NCBI GenBank assembly: GCA_965219495.1
Contig: OZ244777.1
Coordinates: forward strand, 682,001 to 746,000
Direction: 5' to 3'
From: CAZPXZ01 sp965219495
GTDB taxonomy: Bacteria; Pseudomonadota; Alphaproteobacteria; Rhodobacterales; CAZPXZ01
DNA: 64,000 nucleotides
Shown: positions 8,338 through 17,960 of the stretch, one piece after another
How positions within the stretch are numbered: the stretch's first letter is position 1
Layout: each line of letters starts with the position of its first letter
Translations under genes and position numbers: made by a program
The notes under the pieces: generated by a model
The model's input: only the letters and a program-made list of their open reading frames with translations
Databases searched by the model: none
Told to the model about the DNA's origin: nothing

Positions 8338-9183
8338 TCAGAGCACGATCTTCTTTTCGGTCGGCTCAAGATTGTCGTAATTCCAAAGCTGTTTGCCGGC
8401 GACGATCTTCTGGAATTGGGCTACACCGTTCTCCGGCAACATTCTGTAGAGACCGAGCTTGCGCTTCAGCCACTCCTGGTCCGATTCGGTGTTCTCGGCG
8501 GGGACCGCATCGACACCCAGCGACTCGATTGCGCCGCCCACAAATATGACGCCGTCGTACATGGAATCGCCGAGATTCTTGCCGGCATTTCCGGACACAA
8601 CCATGCGGCCCCGCTGCATCATGAATCCGGAAAACGCACCGGTATCTCCGCCGACGAGAATGGTCCCGCCCTTCATGTCGATCCCGGTTCTCGAACCCAC
8701 GGAACCCTTGCATATTAGATCGCCACCTCGTATCGCGGCGCCAAAGGTCGAACCGGCGTTCTTTTCCACCACAACCGTTCCGGCGATCATATTTTCCCCG
8801 CAGGACCACCCGACCCGCCCCTGCACCCGGACATTCGGACCATCAATCAATCCAAGTCCGAAGTAACCGAGCGAACCGTCAAACGTCAGTTTAAGCCGGT
8901 TGAGGATGCCCACGCCAAGGGAATGTTTCGCGCCAGGATTTCTCACCGTAACGGTTCCAAATCCTTGCTCCATCGCTTTCCGTATCTGGAGATTTACTTC
9001 GCCCGACTCCAGCTTTGCCGCATCGATTTCAATCGATTTTTCGATGTCCACATCGTAAGCCCACGGATAGCTGAATTTCTCCCCTTCGCTCGGGTCGAAA
9101 AAGGTTTCCAGACTGCGTCCGCGCAGCCGTTCCGCATGTAATCCCATCTCATGGGAGCGTTGGCTCCCGCTCACGCTTTCCAT
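8338..9183 (-). CDS. glxC: GXGXG-repeat glutamate synthase subunit (GlxC / MgsB)
   Basis: 281 residues with the right-handed beta-helix of Gly-rich repeats found in the C-terminal domain of glutamate synthase and in FwdC/FmdC. Successive turns such as GLIDGPNVRVQGRVGWSCGE, GAAIRGGDLICKGSVGSRTG and MKGGTILVGGDTGAFSG run from about residue 100 to 215. The start ATG at 9183 has AGGAGGT 7 bases upstream and overlaps the glxB stop by 13 bases, so the two are translationally coupled. It is a structural and assembly subunit; no catalytic residues are expected. Confidence 0.88.
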   Translation of the reverse strand: MESVSGSQRSHEMGLHAERLRGRSLETFFDPSEGEKFSYPWAYDVDIEKSIEIDAAKLESGEVNLQIRKAMEQGFGTVTVRNPGAKHSLGVGILNRLKLTFDGSLGYFGLGLIDGPNVRVQGRVGWSCGENMIAGTVVVEKNAGSTFGAAIRGGDLICKGSVGSRTGIDMKGGTILVGGDTGAFSGFMMQRGRMVVSGNAGKNLGDSMYDGVIFVGGAIESLGVDAVPAENTESDQEWLKRKLGLYRMLPENGVAQFQKIVAGKQLWNYDNLEPTEKKIVL

Positions 9184-10106
9184 ACCCGCACCTCCTCGTC
9201 ATACGGATCGCTGGTATCGATCTCGTGCGGCAGGACCGAACGAATCGCCACCTCCTCGGAGGCCAGCGCGATCAGGTCATCGCTCTCGTAAAGAACCAGT
9301 GGCTTTGCGGCCATGGTATCCTTGGCCATGCCGAGTTCGTCTTTGGTCGCCACCAGATAGGTGAACACTCCATCGATCTCTTCCACGGACCTGCTAAGGG
9401 ATTCCTCCAGGCTGACGCCTTCGGACAGGTTGCGGGCGGTGTAAACGGCAAGAAGTTCGGAATCGCAATTCGATACGAAGCGATGGCCCATGCGTTCCAT
9501 TTCTCGGCGCATGGACCAGTAATTGGTGATCTGGCCATTGTGAACAACACAGATATCGCTGTAAGGAAACGCCCAATAGGGATGCGCGGACCGGATGTCG
9601 ACATCCGACTCCGTCGCCATTCGCGTATGGCCCACCGCATGGGTTCCGGAAAATCCGTTCAGTCCATAGGCGTCGGAGACTTCATTTGCGTCGCCGAGAT
9701 CCTTGATCAACTCCAAGGCCCTGCCGAAGGACAGGATTTCCACTTGGTCAAGTTCTTCGAGATAACGAGCAAGCTCCGCCATATCCCCATCAAACTCCAG
9801 TACATACCGGCGAGCGTAAGGCGTCGCGACACTCGAGTCGGAAATAATTGCACCTTGATCCCTAATTCGCTTCTCCACCTCTTGCGCGCGCTCGGCGATC
9901 AGGGCCCGAATCACATGCCTTCCGTCGAAGTCTTCGCGTTCCGCCAGTTTCAGGCGAACTACGTAACTTGAGTCGCAAGGCGCACGGTAAAGCGCAAAGC
10001 CCGTTGAATCCGGACCGCGATGCTTCATGGCCTGCAACATTGCGGTCATTTCGCGGCCTACCCCGGAAGTGGCGCCTCTGTGAATAACCCCTGCAATTCC
10101 GCACAT
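9171..10106 (-). CDS. glxB: Class II glutamine amidotransferase subunit (GlxB / MgsA)
   Basis: 311 residues of the N-terminal nucleophile amidotransferase type. The start at 10106 gives Met-Cys-Gly-Ile-Ala, so Cys2 becomes the N-terminal nucleophile after Met removal, as in GltB and PurF; a longer upstream frame would bury it and is rejected. RHGPDSTG-like KHRGPDSTGF near residue 30, GHTRMATESD and the oxyanion segment VVHNGQITNY near 200 are present. It should supply ammonia (from glutamine) or methylamine (from gamma-glutamylmethylamide) to the GlxD site. Confidence 0.9.
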   Translation of the reverse strand: MCGIAGVIHRGATSGVGREMTAMLQAMKHRGPDSTGFALYRAPCDSSYVVRLKLAEREDFDGRHVIRALIAERAQEVEKRIRDQGAIISDSSVATPYARRYVLEFDGDMAELARYLEELDQVEILSFGRALELIKDLGDANEVSDAYGLNGFSGTHAVGHTRMATESDVDIRSAHPYWAFPYSDICVVHNGQITNYWSMRREMERMGHRFVSNCDSELLAVYTARNLSEGVSLEESLSRSVEEIDGVFTYLVATKDELGMAKDTMAAKPLVLYESDDLIALASEEVAIRSVLPHEIDTSDPYDEEVRVWKA

Positions 10107-10131
10107 GAGTCGGTCCTCCTCTTGCCGCGGC

Positions 10132-11598
10132 TCAGGGCAGGCAGTCGAGATAGGTCTCGACATCCCACTCGGTCACAGCGTGATTGAATCGTTCCCATTC
10201 GTCGCGCTTGTACTCGTCGTACAGGCGATACATTTCGCCCGGCATCGCGGACCGGATGACCTCATTTTCGGCGAGATGGTCGAGTGCTGCCTCCAGCGTC
10301 ATTGGAAGCTTACGAACTTGCTTTCCTGCCTCCATGGCTTCGTAAATGTTCCGCTCTTCCGGCTCGCCCGGATCCAGGTCCCTTCGAATTCCGTCGTCCG
10401 CCGCCCGAATGAGCGCAGCCGCGATCAGATAGGGATTCACCATCGAATCCACTGCACGGTATTCAAACCGCCCCGGCGCCGAAACGCGAAGGCCGGTGGT
10501 CCGGTTCTGGTAGCCCCAGTCCGCGAACACGGGCGCCCAAAATCCCGTGTCCCAAAGCCGGCGGTAGGAGTTGACCGTCGAGCAGCCAATTGCGGTGAGC
10601 GCGTAGAGATTTTCGACAATGCCGCCGATGACCTGCCGACCGACGTTTCCCGGCATCTGCGGATCATCGCTGTCCGGCAGGAACAGGTTCTCGCCGCCGG
10701 TCCGGTAGGTGAATACCTCGTCGGCAGCCGCCTTTTCTCCACGGGCGAAAGTGCCAACCCGATCTTCCCCTCCCTGCCAGAAGGAAATGTTGTGATGACA
10801 ACCAGAGGCCGAAACCCCCATGAACGGCTTGGACATGAAGCAGGCGATGAGGTCGAATTCCCGGGCGACCTGGGCACAGAGTTGGCGGTAGGTGGTCAGC
10901 CTGTCGGCAGTTCGTAGCGAATCGTCAAATACATAGTTCAGTTCCAGTTGCCCCGGAGCGTCCTCGTGGTCTCCCTGAATCATGTCCAGCCCCATGGCGG
11001 TAGCGTACTCGATCACCTTCATGTACACCGGACGTAGGCTTTCAAACTGGTCGATATGGTAGCAATAGGGGAGGGAGTATCCACCGGCAGGCTTGCCATC
11101 CGCATCACGTTTGAGCCACATCATTTCCGGTTCGGCGCCGTGGCGCATATGCATTCCGTCGTGGTCGGCCTGAAATTGCTCGTGAATTCTCCGCAGATTT
11201 CCGCGGCAGTCCGAGGTCAGGAATCCGCCAGGGTTTTCCCGTTCCTCACGATTGCGAAACAGCGTGCAGAAGAGGCGCGCCACGCGCTTGTCCCAAGGCA
11301 ATTGGCAAAAGGTCTCGGTTTCCGGAATTCCAACCAGTTCCGACGCTTCCGGTCCATAACCCATGTAGTCGCCATGCCGATTGACAAACAAATTAACCGT
11401 CGCCCCGTAAACCAACTGGAAACCCTTTTCCGCGATGCTCTCCCAGTGATGCGCTGGAATTCCCTTGCCGCAAATGCGGCCGGTTACGGAAACAAACTGA
11501 AGATACAAGTACTCGATTCCGAGTTCGTCAATCCGTTCGCGAATTTCTTTTACCGCTTCAGCCCTGCCCGGCGCCTCCACGAATCTCTCAATGTCCAT
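10132..11598 (-). CDS. Glutamine synthetase family ligase in the glxBCD operon
   Basis: 488 residues of the glutamine synthetase fold. The beta-grasp N-domain (SVTGRICGKGIP) is followed by the catalytic barrel with EPEMMWLKRD, GDHEDAPGQLELNY (metal-binding glutamates), KPFMGVSASGCHHNISFW, the Glu-flap Asn loop, and APGRFEYRAVDSMVNPYL. It condenses glutamate with ammonia or an amine using ATP. Which amine is unclear: it is longer than, and diverged from, the GlnT-type enzyme encoded at 12556-13872. ATG 11598 is used; an in-frame GTG three codons upstream is closer to the AGGAGG and may be the true start. It ends 25 bases before glxB and leads the operon. Confidence 0.82.
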   Translation of the reverse strand: MDIERFVEAPGRAEAVKEIRERIDELGIEYLYLQFVSVTGRICGKGIPAHHWESIAEKGFQLVYGATVNLFVNRHGDYMGYGPEASELVGIPETETFCQLPWDKRVARLFCTLFRNREERENPGGFLTSDCRGNLRRIHEQFQADHDGMHMRHGAEPEMMWLKRDADGKPAGGYSLPYCYHIDQFESLRPVYMKVIEYATAMGLDMIQGDHEDAPGQLELNYVFDDSLRTADRLTTYRQLCAQVAREFDLIACFMSKPFMGVSASGCHHNISFWQGGEDRVGTFARGEKAAADEVFTYRTGGENLFLPDSDDPQMPGNVGRQVIGGIVENLYALTAIGCSTVNSYRRLWDTGFWAPVFADWGYQNRTTGLRVSAPGRFEYRAVDSMVNPYLIAAALIRAADDGIRRDLDPGEPEERNIYEAMEAGKQVRKLPMTLEAALDHLAENEVIRSAMPGEMYRLYDEYKRDEWERFNHAVTEWDVETYLDCLP

Positions 11599-11742
11599 AG
11601 CAGCCACTGTCCCCTCCTTCCGCAGGTTTGCAAATGCTAGAAAGCGCGTGCGCGCCCGCTGATTGCCTCTATTCCCCGTGTACGCAAGTACGGGCGATTT
11701 CACCCAGCCTGAAAGGTGATTCTGTTACAGCTTTCTACAAAC

Positions 11743-11771
11743 TTCAACCAGACTGCAAGATATGGTATAAT
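11743..11771 (+). promoter_or_regulatory. Sigma-70 type promoter of the GntR gene, predicting a leaderless mRNA
   Basis: A perfect TATAAT at 11766-11771 lies 17 bases after TTCAAC (11743-11748, a weak match to TTGACA). The predicted start of transcription at about 11778-11780 falls on the ATG of the regulator gene. No Shine-Dalgarno sequence precedes that ATG. The element is in the divergent gap between the regulator and the ligase/glx operon, so RNA polymerase bound here may also be affected by autoregulation. Confidence 0.55.
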
Positions 11772-11779
11772 TTTGGGCG

Positions 11780-12532
11780 ATGTCCGTTCAGTTCAGCAAA
11801 TCCGGAAAAGCCGCACTGGGAGGCGCGGTTGCGGCCCACCGAGGCGAAAGCCGCAGGCTCAGCGCCTCGGACATCGTAATCACGCTTCGCGAGGAAATCG
11901 CGTCGCTTCGCTACGTAGAACATGACAGATTGCCTGCAGAGCGTGAACTCGCGGCACGGTTTGAAGTCGCAAGAGGCACCGTTCGCGCCGCACTCGACCG
12001 ACTCGCACACGTAGGGCTGGTCGAAAAACGGGGAAAAAGCGGAACCTATGTTCGGTACTCTCAGCTAACCGAGACCCAGTCTGTTATCCGGTCCACTGGA
12101 CCCATGCAGCTAATCGACGCCCGCCTTGCGGTAGAACCTCATGTCACCCGTCTCGCCGCCCTCCATGCAACCGGCAACGCCATTTACGAACTGGAGCGGG
12201 CGCTCCGCAAAGTGGAACGGTGCCGCAGCGAAGAGGAGGGGTTCTCCGCCGCAGACGAATCGTTTCATCGGGAAGTCGCGGCATGCACGCGCAACGAAAT
12301 GCTGATCTGGATTTCCAAATGGATCAACCAGGTTCGCGGACACGGACAATGGACCGAGATGAAGCGTCTGACCCTGGCTCCGGCGGTCATCTCTACTTAC
12401 AACATGCAGCACCGCACGATCTATGAAGCCATCCGCGGCCGGGACGCCGACGCGGCGGCGAAGGCTGCGACCGTCCACTTGCTGCGCGCCAGGGACTCGC
12501 TGGTCGACGCGGGAGCGCGACAGGCTCCGTAA
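11780..12532 (+). CDS. GntR/FadR-family transcriptional regulator
   Basis: 250 residues. The winged helix-turn-helix is at about residues 30-95 (LPAERELAARFEVARGTVRAALDRL), followed by an all-helical FCD effector domain from about 110 (DARLAVEPHVTRLAA, SFHREVAACTRNEML, YNMQHRTIYEAIRGRDADAAA) with the Asp and His residues that bind metal or carboxylate ligands in FadR/VanR proteins. It sits between, and reads divergently from, the glutamine synthetase-like/glxBCD operon and convergently to the GlnT gene, so it probably regulates this nitrogen cluster. The about 28 residues before the HTH are unusually long for the family. Confidence 0.88.
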   Translation: MSVQFSKSGKAALGGAVAAHRGESRRLSASDIVITLREEIASLRYVEHDRLPAERELAARFEVARGTVRAALDRLAHVGLVEKRGKSGTYVRYSQLTETQSVIRSTGPMQLIDARLAVEPHVTRLAALHATGNAIYELERALRKVERCRSEEEGFSAADESFHREVAACTRNEMLIWISKWINQVRGHGQWTEMKRLTLAPAVISTYNMQHRTIYEAIRGRDADAAAKAATVHLLRARDSLVDAGARQAP

Positions 12533-12555
12533 TAATTGCGAGCTCTATTTGATCT

Positions 12556-13872
12556 TCAGCAGTCCAGCGTATGTTCGCGCTCCCACTCCGTAAGGCAGCG
12601 TGCATACTCGTTCCAGTCGGCGTGCTTGAGCTTCAGGAACGCGGTGACTGTTTCTTCGCCCAACGACGCCTGGAGAATCCTGTCCGACTCCAGCGCGCGC
12701 AGTGCGTCCAACAGGTTGAGCGGCAGTTTCTTTGCGCCTCGCACCTTGTGTCCCTCTGCATACATATCGATGTCGACTCGGCGTCCCGGACCGGTTTGAT
12801 TCCGCATTCCATCCAAGCCTGCCGAGAGCACGGCGGCAGGGAGGAGATACGGATTCGCGGAACCGTCGCCCAGGCGCAGCTCGAAGCGCCCATGATCCGG
12901 TACGCGCACCATATGCGTACGGTTGTTGCCACTCCAGGTGATCGTGTTCGGCGACCAGGTCGCACCCGAAGCGGTTGGGGGAGCGTTCAGCCGCTTGTAG
13001 GAATTCACCGTCGGATTCAGGATTGCACAGAGCCCCGGGGCATGCCTGACGATGCCACCCAGAAAATGGTAGCCGAGCGCCGAAATTCCGAGATCGTCTT
13101 TGAGATCAAGGAAGAGGTTCTTTTTACCCGCATTGTTCCAGAGGCTGATATGGACGTGACATCCGTTGCCGGTCAGATGCGAGAACGGCTTGGGCATGAA
13201 CGTCGCGCGCAAGCCATGTTTCTCGGCAAGCGCCTTGACCATGTATTTGAAGAACGCATGACGGTCTGCGGTTATCAGTGCGTCAGCATAATCCCAGTTC
13301 ATCTCGAACTGGCCGTTGGCGTCTTCATGGTCATTCTGGTACGGCCCCCAGCCCAGCTCCTGCATCGCATCGCAGATTTCAGAAATCACGTCGTAGCGAC
13401 GCATTAACGCAGACTGGTCGTAACACGGCTTGGACTGGATATCCCGCGCATCCGAGAGCGCGGTTCCGTCCTCCGAGATCAGGAAATACTCGCACTCCAC
13501 CCCATGCTTGAGGCGGTATCCTTCTTTTTCGGCCGCCGCCACTACCCTGCGAAGCGTATTGCGCGGGGCCTGCGCCACCTCGCTTCCCGACATGTGCAGG
13601 TCCGCCGCCAGCCAACCTACTTCGGGCTTCCAAGGCAACGGGATCAGGCTGTCCGGGTCGGGTACCGCAAACATGTCCGGATGCGCTGGCGTCATATCCA
13701 GCCAGGCAGCGAAGCCGGCGAATCCCGCGCCCTCCGCCTGCATATCCTCGATAGCGCTCGCCGGAACCAGTTTCGCGCGAACCACTCCGAACAGATCGAC
13801 AAATGAAATCAGGAAATAACGAATTCCAAGACTCTTTGCCGCTCCCTTGAGAGAATTCCCTGCCTTGGCCAT
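12556..13872 (-). CDS. glnT: Type III glutamine synthetase-like ligase (GlnT / gamma-glutamylmethylamide synthetase GmaS)
   Basis: 438 residues, the usual length of GlnT/GmaS. Motifs: GVECEYFLI, NDHEDANGQFEMNWDYADAL (metal glutamates), PKPFSHLTGNGCHVHISLW, and PDHGRFELRLGDGSANPYLL. These enzymes make glutamine or, in methylamine-using bacteria, gamma-glutamylmethylamide from glutamate and methylamine. Start ATG 13872 is preceded by GGGAGGA at 9 bases; the long in-frame extension to 14214 has no family similarity. Together with glxBCD (MgsABC) and Amt it makes the front half of the N-methylglutamate pathway, but the N-methylglutamate dehydrogenase genes (mgdABCD) are not in this window. Choosing between GlnT and GmaS needs more than sequence reading. 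Confidence 0.85.
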   Translation of the reverse strand: MAKAGNSLKGAAKSLGIRYFLISFVDLFGVVRAKLVPASAIEDMQAEGAGFAGFAAWLDMTPAHPDMFAVPDPDSLIPLPWKPEVGWLAADLHMSGSEVAQAPRNTLRRVVAAAEKEGYRLKHGVECEYFLISEDGTALSDARDIQSKPCYDQSALMRRYDVISEICDAMQELGWGPYQNDHEDANGQFEMNWDYADALITADRHAFFKYMVKALAEKHGLRATFMPKPFSHLTGNGCHVHISLWNNAGKKNLFLDLKDDLGISALGYHFLGGIVRHAPGLCAILNPTVNSYKRLNAPPTASGATWSPNTITWSGNNRTHMVRVPDHGRFELRLGDGSANPYLLPAAVLSAGLDGMRNQTGPGRRVDIDMYAEGHKVRGAKKLPLNLLDALRALESDRILQASLGEETVTAFLKLKHADWNEYARCLTEWEREHTLDC

Positions 13873-14370
13873 TGGTTGCTTCCTCCCTGTCACCTTTGCG
13901 GGCACCTGCGCCCGAGCGTCTTGTAGCGGGTCTGCCCCTGGCAGTGGAGTCCCTGCGCCGGTTCCCGGTGCCGGAGCCTTGCGCAGGAATTTGAATCCGC
14001 CACCTGAGGGAATCCTTGTATACCATGCCCGTTGAGTCCAGAAACAGCCGCCTTCTCGACGAGATTTCCCGTGAGCGGTCTTGCTGCTCGCTTGAGCGCC
14101 AGCCCCACGTTGTTCCGCATACAGGAGTGAGGAGCTGCGGCATTTCCAACTACACGCAATTCTTTTCATCCCGGAATTGTCGCATACATGTTCACGGTTT
14201 CGACGTCCCAGCATTTTTGCATCTGTGCCGACGAGCGAATAGGGAATGCTTCCACAAGACTGAGCACGCCGAATGGACTACTCCGGGAAGTTACACAGAC
14301 CGACTCCTCCTCGTATGGAACAAATTCCTGTCCGCGCGCAGCACCGGTTTCCTGCCGGTTGTCAGGCGGG
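13873..14370. other. Intergenic region upstream of glnT, no gene seen
   Basis: 498 bases between the glnT start and the tail of a decayed IS110 transposase. It should contain the glnT promoter on the minus strand. I see no supported gene, tRNA or riboswitch, only short GC-rich inverted repeats. Confidence 0.45.
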
Positions 14371-15681
14371 CTAGGCAGATTGTTCGGTCGCGTTGAAGCC
14401 GAGTTCCCTTGCATGGCGTTTCAGGTGGAGCACCTTACGCTTCCGGCGTTCGTTTTCGGCAGTCTGGATGCCGCGTTCGACGAAGGGCTGACCACGTGTC
14501 AGCATCAGGTAGGTCAGCTCCGCCATCTCGCGTGCCGTCGCTTTGATGGCCTTGGGCGTTTCGAGGCGCGCAAGCCGGGCGCGGTGCTTTGCGCCGATGC
14601 AGGTCTGGCTTCGCCGCGCATTGACGGCGGCCCTTTGAAGTGCCTGTCCGACCCGATTGACGGGTGCGAGGCCGTTCGGCCGCAGGCGTTTGTCGCCGCT
14701 GATGCGGGTGCCTGGCGGCAGGCCGAGCCAAGAGCAGAAATGCTGGACGCTCGGAAACGCCGAGAGATCGGCACCGAGTTTCGATTCAATGGAGAGCGCC
14801 GATTCGATACCCATGGTCGGGATGGCGGTGAGGTCGACCCGCATCAGGCAGGTCAATTTCCGGCGTAAGTTTTCCTCCGGTTTCGCCCTGCGGTCCGTCG
14901 CCTCGCCCATATCCCCGTCGCCGAAACCTTCGGGAGAAAGGCAGGCATCCAGTTGGGCGTGGATGGCCGCTTCGCATTCGGCAATCTGGGCAGCGAAGAA
15001 ATCGTAGCGCGCCAGTCCCTGCTTCAAGGCAAACAGATGCTCGACCCGCCAGGTGCCCTCCAGGTTTCGCCGCTATCGTCGCTTCGATCGACCGCACTCG
15101 TGCGTCCCGGAGCCCGGCCAAAACCCGCGAATTCCGCTCTCCGACGACAATCGCCCGCAATATCCGCTGCCCGGTCTTGCCTATCAGTTCGCTGATCACC
15201 GCGTCTGGATGCACATTCGTTTCGGTCAGCGCGATTTCGATATGCAAGACGCTGCGCGAACGTTCCTCGATCAATCACCGATAATGCCGCACAAGCGAAC
15301 GGAACGGGAACAACGCGTCCGCCCGGCGGAAGGAGCCGCACAACAATCCGTCGCTGAGCAACTGCCGAATCCACTGGCAGTCCAACATATCGCTCTTCCG
15401 CCCGCTGATCCGTCGGGCCATATTCGGCGAAACCAGCGGCACCCTAAGTCCCGCCCGCTCCAGAACCTCGTAGGCCGGGATCCATGACACCGATGTCGAC
15501 TGCGTCGTTACCTGCCGCAGGCCGATAGCCACTTTGCCATCGCTTCGAAATCCCGGGGGGAGGTACCAAACTTCCGAACCGGATCAGTGTCCCGCGCCGA
15601 GTTAACCGCCACGGAATGATGCGACTTCCCTATCTCGATCCAGGCGCATTTCCAGTGGATCACTCGCAGCCGCTCCGACAT
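14371..15681 (-). pseudogene. IS110-family transposase, broken by two frameshifts and one stop
   Basis: The conceptual protein runs from MSERLRVIHWK at 15681 to the TGA at 14371. The N-terminal RuvC-like (DEDD) half is degraded; the segment SPNMARRISGRKSDMLDCQWIRQLL and LIEERSRSV mark the N-domain, and FPSVQHFCSWLGLPPGTRISGDKRL with GIESALSIESK mark the C-terminal transposase_20 domain with its serine region. The frame changes near 15515 and near 15065, and an in-frame TGA lies at 15275-15277. It cannot make an active enzyme. IS110 elements lack terminal repeats, so its ends cannot be set. Confidence 0.8.
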
Positions 15682-16060
15682 TCGCTTCTTCCGCGCCATG
15701 ACACCCTGCCAGAGGTCAACCAAATGGTGAAGCGCGGCAGCGAGGGGCCGCGCAGCAAACTTCAGTTTCCTATGCGGGGTCAAAGGCCGAATGCCCAAGC
15801 TACCGGTGTCCAGCGCCGACCGCGGCCCCGGTCAAACTGGGAATCAAGAGACCAGACACGCCAATGAAGAAACGACCTCGGGTACACCACCAAAGCAGGT
15901 TCGTCTCGGCCGCTACACACGCGCGGAACAATCCACATGTTCAATTCCTGTCAGCGCACCCGCAAGCGGGGGTGAAAACTGGGAAAGAAATCGGCGCCAC
16001 CCTATGAACCCGTAGGCGGCCGGTTGACGCTGGCGTGCGCAAGGTCTACCAACAGCATCG
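15682..16060. other. Intergenic region between IS110 remnant and tRNA-Val
   Basis: About 380 bases with no supported gene. The promoter of the tRNA gene is expected in the last 60 bases. A short hairpin (CACCCGC/GCGGGGGTG) lies at about 15958-15973. Confidence 0.4.
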
Positions 16061-16136
16061 GGGCGGTTAGCTCAGTCGGTAGAGCACAGTGTTCACATCG
16101 CTGGGGTCACTGGTTCGAATCCAGTACCGCCCACCA
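16061..16136 (+). tRNA. tRNA-Val (anticodon CAC)
   Basis: 76 bases folding as a full cloverleaf. The acceptor stem GGGCGGT pairs with ACCGCCC, the D arm is GCTC/GAGC, the anticodon stem is CAGTG/CGCTG with loop TTCACAT (anticodon CAC), the T arm is ACTGG-TTCGAAT-CCAGT, and discriminator A is followed by an encoded CCA. It reads the Val codon GUG. Confidence 0.95.
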
Positions 16137-16605
16137 CCGTCCGCGGGGCAGTTTCGTCCGACCGGTGCGGAAAAACCGGAAGCGCGTCATTGGCTTTCGC
16201 TAGCAGCATTTGGACCAGAATGCGCCGAGAATTGACGGGAAGGAAGTTCCGGCCTGCAGCTGCCGAAGATCAGTGGCCGGACGCACGTTTGCTGTGCCGA
16301 ATTTTGCACGTTGCTGAAAAGTTGCATGTATCCCTTGCATTGGTACGTCCAACGGCACATTCCAAAATTGTAGTCGCGCTGCAATTTGGGAGGCTCTATG
16401 CATCTAAACGCCTGCCAACTTGCAAGGAGTGCAAATTCGGACCCAGATTCTATTGCAATCATTTTTGGATCATTGCAATTGGCGTCCGCGCACATCCAAC
16501 CACAGCAATCGACCGACAAGACCTTTCCGGCCCGGCATTTCGTGCGTTCTTCCGCATTGCCGACCTTTGGGGACTCTCAGTGTCCGATTCAAAAGCGATT
16601 TCCCC
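16137..16605. other. Intergenic region between tRNA-Val and IS5 remnant
   Basis: About 470 bases. Several open frames exist on both strands but have no family similarity or ribosome sites, and overlap one another in conflicting frames. No supported gene. Confidence 0.4.
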
Positions 16606-17399
16606 CTAACCGGCTGCTCCACAAACTCTTACGCGTCGTCCGAGGCGCCGCACCAGAACCCGAATGGCGGCCCTCAGGACCCACGCCGTGGAGTTCTGGA
16701 TGGTTCGCTTGAAATCCTTCGCCAGGCGTCGGCAGCGGTCCAGCCAGGCGAAGGTACTCTCGATCCCCCGACGTCGCGGTAGAACTGCAAAACCCTTGTT
16801 TCCCTTGGGCTTGGAAACAATGATCAGGTCGATATCGAGGCCGCAGTCGTGCAGCGCCTGCTCGAGCTTAGCGCCGCTGTAGCCCCCATCCGCGAACAGC
16901 GCCCGCAGCGTCGGGCAGCGTGCCGCCACCTTTTGCAGCAGGTCCGGTGCCTCACCCCGATCCTAGATACTCGCAGCATGCACGTACGCCGCCAGCGGGT
17001 TCCCTTCTGTGTCCACAACAAGGTGGCGTTTGCGCCTCTTGACTATTTCGCCGGCATTGTACCCGCACGGGTCCCCCGCTTCGGTGGTCTGGGCGCTCTG
17101 GCTGTAGATCGCTCCCGTTGTCGGCTCTTCCGCGCGGCCTGCATCTCGTCGCGCCGGGCACCGGGGAATGCACAAATTTCCTTAAGCAAGTCCCGCTTCG
17201 ACCACGCGTAGAAGTAGTTCTGAACTGTCGCAAAGGGTGGAATATCCGTGGGTCGGGCAGGCCACTGGCAGCCCGTGCTGGCTCTGTACAGGATGGCGTT
17301 CAAGACTTCCCGAATGTCCGTGCTGCGTGGACGAACCCGCGCAGTTGGCGGCGGCAACGACCAATCCGCATCCGTAAAATCAGACTCGTAACGAGCCAA
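16606..17399 (-). pseudogene. IS5-family transposase with one frameshift and one nonsense codon
   Basis: The N-terminus MARYESDFTDADWSLPPP at 17399 and NAILYRASTGCQWPARPTDIPPFATVQNYFYAW are typical of IS5 DDE transposases, followed by TTGAIYSQSAQTTE, KRRKRHLVVDTEG, ALFADGGYSGAKL and the C-terminal RRRGIESTFAWLDRCRRLAKDFK (the DDE glutamate). The frame shifts near 17090, before the TTGAIYSQS segment. A TAG at 16963-16965 replaces the Gln expected in the HAASIQDR motif. Terminal repeats were not found. The element lies between two tRNA genes. Confidence 0.85.
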
Positions 17400-17667
17400 G
17401 GGGGCGCTTATGCAGGCAGCGGAGTAGCTTCATTCCAGGACATGTGCGTTCTTCATATCATGCCTGACAATTCATGGAAAATACCACATATCGAAGCCAC
17501 TCGGAAACTTCAGGTCGAACTCTCAGGGTCTTGGCAAGACCAAAATTGTGCGTGAGTGGGGCTTTGAAGGGAGATCTGTCGGTACTCACGAGCACCCGCA
17601 CGGTCGATACGCTCTGCTAGGCGCACGCAATCGTGTTGCCGCCTCTTTCTCACATCTCCTCGCAAGA

Positions 17668-17743
17668 TGGTGGAGCCGAGGGGAGTCGAACCCCTGACCT
17701 CTGCATTGCGAACGCAGCGCTCTCCCAACTGAGCTACGGCCCC
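17668..17743 (-). tRNA. tRNA-Ala (anticodon CGC)
   Basis: 76 bases on the minus strand. Acceptor GGGGCCG pairs with CGGCTCC (one G-T pair), D arm GCTC/GAGC, anticodon stem CTGCG/TGCAG with loop TTCGCAA (anticodon CGC), T arm AGGGG-TTCGACT-CCCCT, and encoded CCA at 17668-17670. It reads the Ala codon GCG. Confidence 0.95.
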
Positions 17744-17960
17744 GGAGGCATTTCAAGCGGGGATCGAACCTATAGCCGGCGCGAACTTGGCATCTGCTCC
17801 TTGCCGAAAGTCGTTTAGCGCCGGTCTATTGTAATTGCAACGTCGCGGTGAGAACATACGCGAACCGCGGTTGCGCGCGGTCCGGCGACGCTACGGAAAC
17901 CGGCGCGGAAAATGCGCCGCGATGGACTGCGCGCGACGAACAACACTTGGAGAGACGCGT

